From: Strongylocentrotus purpuratus
Taxonomy: Eukaryota; Echinodermata; Echinoidea; Camarodonta; Strongylocentrotidae
Assembly: GCF_000002235.5 (NCBI RefSeq)
Contig: NW_022145612.1
Location: 17,994,360-18,058,359 of the forward strand
Reading direction: 5' to 3'
DNA length: 64,000 bases
Of this stretch, positions 60,983 to 64,000 are shown in pieces. The notes beneath the pieces were generated by a model, which saw nothing but the letters and a program-made list of their open reading frames with translations, did no database searches and was not told the DNA's origin. Within the stretch, counting starts at the first letter, position 1, and the number at the start of each line of letters is the position of its first letter. A program made the translations under genes and the position numbers.

Positions 60983-62230
60983 TTGGGTATAAAAAGAGGT
61001 AGCAACAATTCATTTGAATTTATATGGAGGGGAAACGATCGAATTAAACGGGCAATAATGTATCAGGATTATGACTTTGGAGGATTAAGAATGATTAATT
61101 TTGAAATGTCCGTTAAAATACAGCGCATAATGTGGATAAAACATCTTTTATATGGAGATACAAATTTGGGATGGAAATTGTATTTTGATTATTGCTCACA
61201 GTTTGTGGGTGATAGATTTATTTTTGTATGTGATTATGATATAAAAAAAGATTAAGTTCGTTTTAGATATTCCACTGTACTATATATGGAAATGTTGCAA
61301 GCATGGCAAGAGACAAATAATTTATGACATTTGGACGGTTGTATGAATCCAATTATTTTTAATAATAGGAATATATGTATAAATGGAAACATTTTATTTC
61401 ATAGATACTTGTTTGAAAAAGGGATTGTTCAAGCGAATCACTTGATTGAGAAAGCTCATGTTAAGTCTGTTCAATATTTTGTGAACCTCGTTATGAAAGG
61501 TAATAATTTGCTTATGATTATTGATATTTATGATGCGGTACCCAGGTTATGGAAAGAAGATTAATGGTCAATACTATTCCTCGAGGTTGATGTTTTAAGC
61601 TATAATACTTATTTTTATATTTCAGGTTTTAAAAAAAAATTTAGATGTGAGTTCAAGAACAATTTATGATTATTTTATAAAAGTACTAGAGCAAAAGTAT
61701 GATTTGCATGTAAGGGGTGGGCAAAATAAGTATGATTTTTTTATAGAAAAAGAATAAAAAGAATATTTGTTAGACCACGAATTACTCTACTCCATTATAA
61801 AACAACGAGAATTTCAATTCAGATTATTGCATGGAGCCATATATAATAATGACCATCTTGATAGATTTGTTTTTGTTGGCGATGATTTATGTTCGTTTGT
61901 AAACAGGAAACGGAAACGTCTAATCATTTATTTTTATCCTGCGGGAGCGTTTGAAGGATATGGCAGGCTTTAGTACAACTTTTTTAGTTAAATGAAATTA
62001 AAGATTTAGAATGGCGAGATATATTTGTTGGGTCGGCAGGCAGTTCATATAGAATTAAATCTTTAATACTATAATTTTCATGGTTAAGTATTTTATATCT
62101 ATGTCAAGATCGGGGGGGGGGGAGCAAGTACCGACTTTAGAAAAAAATGAAAAAAACATTTTTAATTATAGGGATGAGGAAAAGAAAATAGCCATTAGAA
62201 TGGGAAAGCTGGACTTACATTTTCTGAAGT
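60983..62230 (+). pseudogene. Broken LINE ORF2 C-terminal region (L1/Tx1-like)
   Basis: Successive frames read FIWRGNDRIKRAIMYQDYDF plus GGLRMINFEMSVKIQRIMWI, then FHRYLFEKGIVQANHLI, then QREFQFRLLHGAIYNNDHLD with DDLCSFV. These follow the order of the region after the reverse-transcriptase domain in L1/Tx1 retrotransposons (FxWxG.xxK, GGLxxxxxxxxxxxxxWI, FQxRLxHxxxxxN, CxFC). Stops and frameshifts separate them, so it is a decayed, 5'-truncated copy. Confidence 0.75.
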
Positions 62231-62775
62231 GGGAGCAGCTTAGGGTTCATTAAGATTTGTTTTTCCTCTCCATCGTGAGCTTGTTAAAGTGTAACTCTAT
62301 TTTGCGGCCTGGTTAACTTAAATATTTAGTATATTTTTCTTCAGTTAATAATGTTAGCAAACAGCCACTGAGTATGTAGTGTATGTGGGTGTGTGTGTGT
62401 TTGTGTGTGTATATGGATGCGTGTGGGTGAGGGGTGCATGGGAATGTACGAGTGTGCGTTTGTGCGTTTGTGTGATGGAGGGGGCAGGGAGGGGGCAGGG
62501 AGGGGGGCAGGATTGTTTCTGTAAAATTACCTCCAGATTTGTTTAAGTTTTTTTGTTGTAATATATAAGTGAATAACATTTACAATTAACATATTATGTT
62601 TAGGTACTTATACGTTTACTCTGTTGCTAAGTTATATTATACTGCAAATAAGTTTGTGTTTAATTATGTTTATGTAAAAGCATCAATATTGAACACGTTT
62701 ATTTTATTCAATTGTATGTCATGGTTTGTATTACACATTTGGAGAAATAAAACAAAATAGTTTAAAAAAAAAAAA
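62231..62775 (+). mobile_element. LINE 3' UTR and poly-A tail
   Basis: Sequence continues from the broken ORF through a GT-rich stretch (62380-62475) to AATAAAACAAAATAGTTT and 12 As at 62764-62775, a retrotransposon-type 3' end. Confidence 0.55.
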
Positions 62776-64000
62776 GTTTGTGGAAGTGGGTTTGTGTGTC
62801 ACAAAAGGTAAATGGGTGTATCACCCAAATGACGGAAATTATGGAAAGCAATGGTTGGAAAGCGGGTACTGGAGGAGGCAAACGATTTACCCTGTATCTT
62901 TTGGGGTGGACGGGGTGGGGGTGTATGAGTTATCATTGGCTGAAGTATGGAATGTGGGTCATCCTTCCGTAGATATCTATGGGTACTCCACTTGTCAGAG
63001 AGTAGAGAAAATATGATGGAGGAAGAAAAAAGAACTACTATAGTACTATAGTACTATAGTACAATAAGTACCTTTTAAGTATTTGTCCTAGAGGTAGTAT
63101 ATTTGGGGGTAATTGTCCTGGAGCTAATTGTCCTTCTGCAGGGGTAGTTGTCCAGTGAGTATAGTCCTGAAGTAATTGGCCGAGAGGTACCTGACCGACG
63201 AATATATTTGTCTGAGGTACATGTTCTCGTAGGAAAATGTGTTTCAGTAGTGATCCAGGATAAAAGATCCGGAGGTAACTATAATCGCATGGACCCAAAA
63301 TAAAGGTGTTTATCGTCTCGTGGGGACGTGAATGCAAATACCTACAAGACGTGTGTTCTGATGACAGGTTGGTTATCCGGCAATTGATTATGAACAGTAA
63401 TTTGAAGAAGTTAACTGGCAATATTTCATAAATCTTTTAAGAGCTACGTTGGAGAAAATCATAAAGGGAAAATGTTTATTATCATAATGGTCAGTGATAT
63501 TTTGATGCATCTTTTTCGTGAAATCCAAAGACAAATTGAATAGAAGGCTTTATTCTTATTTAAGCGTCTGGACACATCTACAAGTGCAAATCGAAGTTCA
63601 AAGCAAAGTCATTTTCCTCAAACATTATTTTGTATCGTGACGACAAGATTATGAATCGGTGTGAATGCAGCGGGCAATATGACAAAAAAACATGCACGTG
63701 TAATGGACGGTGTATTTTCTCGTCGCCCTTCATTAGTATGGAAACTTGATCTCCTGCCCTCTTTAAGCAGCCCATCTCGACCTCTTTGCACTTACTGATT
63801 CAGCCGTGTTAAGGAGTCCCTAATGAAACCGATTAAAAGCAAAATGCATCCACGCCAAATTATGGCGAGAAAGAAAATCACGCGCACTCCGTAAAGTCGT
63901 CTACACTTATGAGTTCTATCTTCGAGTATCGTGTGACGAAAAGACGCGGCTCGTTGGAAATAGGTCCGCTATTAACGTATTTATCCCGGCTTTTGTTACA
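62776..64000. other. No gene recognised at the right edge
   Basis: The ORFs here are short and lack family resemblance or splice context. A small TACTATAG tandem run lies at 63038-63062. Confidence 0.45.

Noticed and set aside
62726..63016. 96-residue plus-strand ORF
   Set aside because: It begins within the LINE 3' UTR, crosses its poly-A tail, and shows no family features.

Overview
This is a eukaryotic, animal-type window. Coding sequence is split into short exons (43-248 bases) with GT-AG introns, and most of the DNA is transposon remnants, tandem repeats and G/C homopolymers. The exon products match metazoan families, and the repeats resemble those I associate with echinoderms. A sea urchin or a related invertebrate deuterostome is my best inference; the sequence does not prove the species.

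Three genes can be supported. (1) 4629-5109, minus strand: first coding exon of a ZnT/SLC30A zinc transporter of the ZnT2/3/4/8 type; the rest lies beyond the left edge. (2) 13262-15458, minus strand: a complete four-exon NDUFA4 (COXFA4) gene, with an apparent one-base deletion in exon 2. (3) 28612-45991, plus strand: a PHF14 chromatin-reader gene in 19 proposed coding exons, all joining in phase. It encodes PHD1, a zinc knuckle plus extended PHD, a coiled-coil-like linker and a third PHD finger. NDUFA4 and PHF14 stand head to head; from memory the same pair is adjacent in the same orientation on human 7p21, so this looks like ancient conserved linkage. A possible orphan first exon (2991-3074, plus) lies in the presumed zinc-transporter intron.

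The 13 kb between NDUFA4 and PHF14 is built from mobile DNA. A 7.1-kb element (15560-22663) has ~100-bp terminal inverted repeats and a perfect 9-bp target duplication. It begins only 101 bp upstream of the NDUFA4 start codon. It carries a satellite array whose ~73-bp monomers form a three-monomer higher-order repeat, and whose monomer resembles the element's own ends. A hAT-like element with a perfect 8-bp target duplication sits inside that array. Related hAT-like elements (7.6-10.8, 17.2-18.2, 23.2-25.2, 26.0-27.9 and 59.1-60.9 kb) supply many of the poly-G/poly-C runs.

PHF14 introns hold foldback MITEs, a TIR element with about seven nuclear-receptor-like half-site arrays (38210-39468), a second TIR element with long palindromes (33889-34955), tRNA-derived SINE pieces and a palindromic MITE (41515-41992). 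Right of PHF14 come a likely 3' UTR, a MITE, a tRNA-derived SINE, a minisatellite split by a LINE 3' end, a repeat-poor 5.9-kb AT-rich stretch (53.2-59.1 kb), a hAT-like element and a broken LINE with a poly-A tail (61.0-62.8 kb).

No prokaryotic operon, CRISPR array, rRNA or functional tRNA was found.
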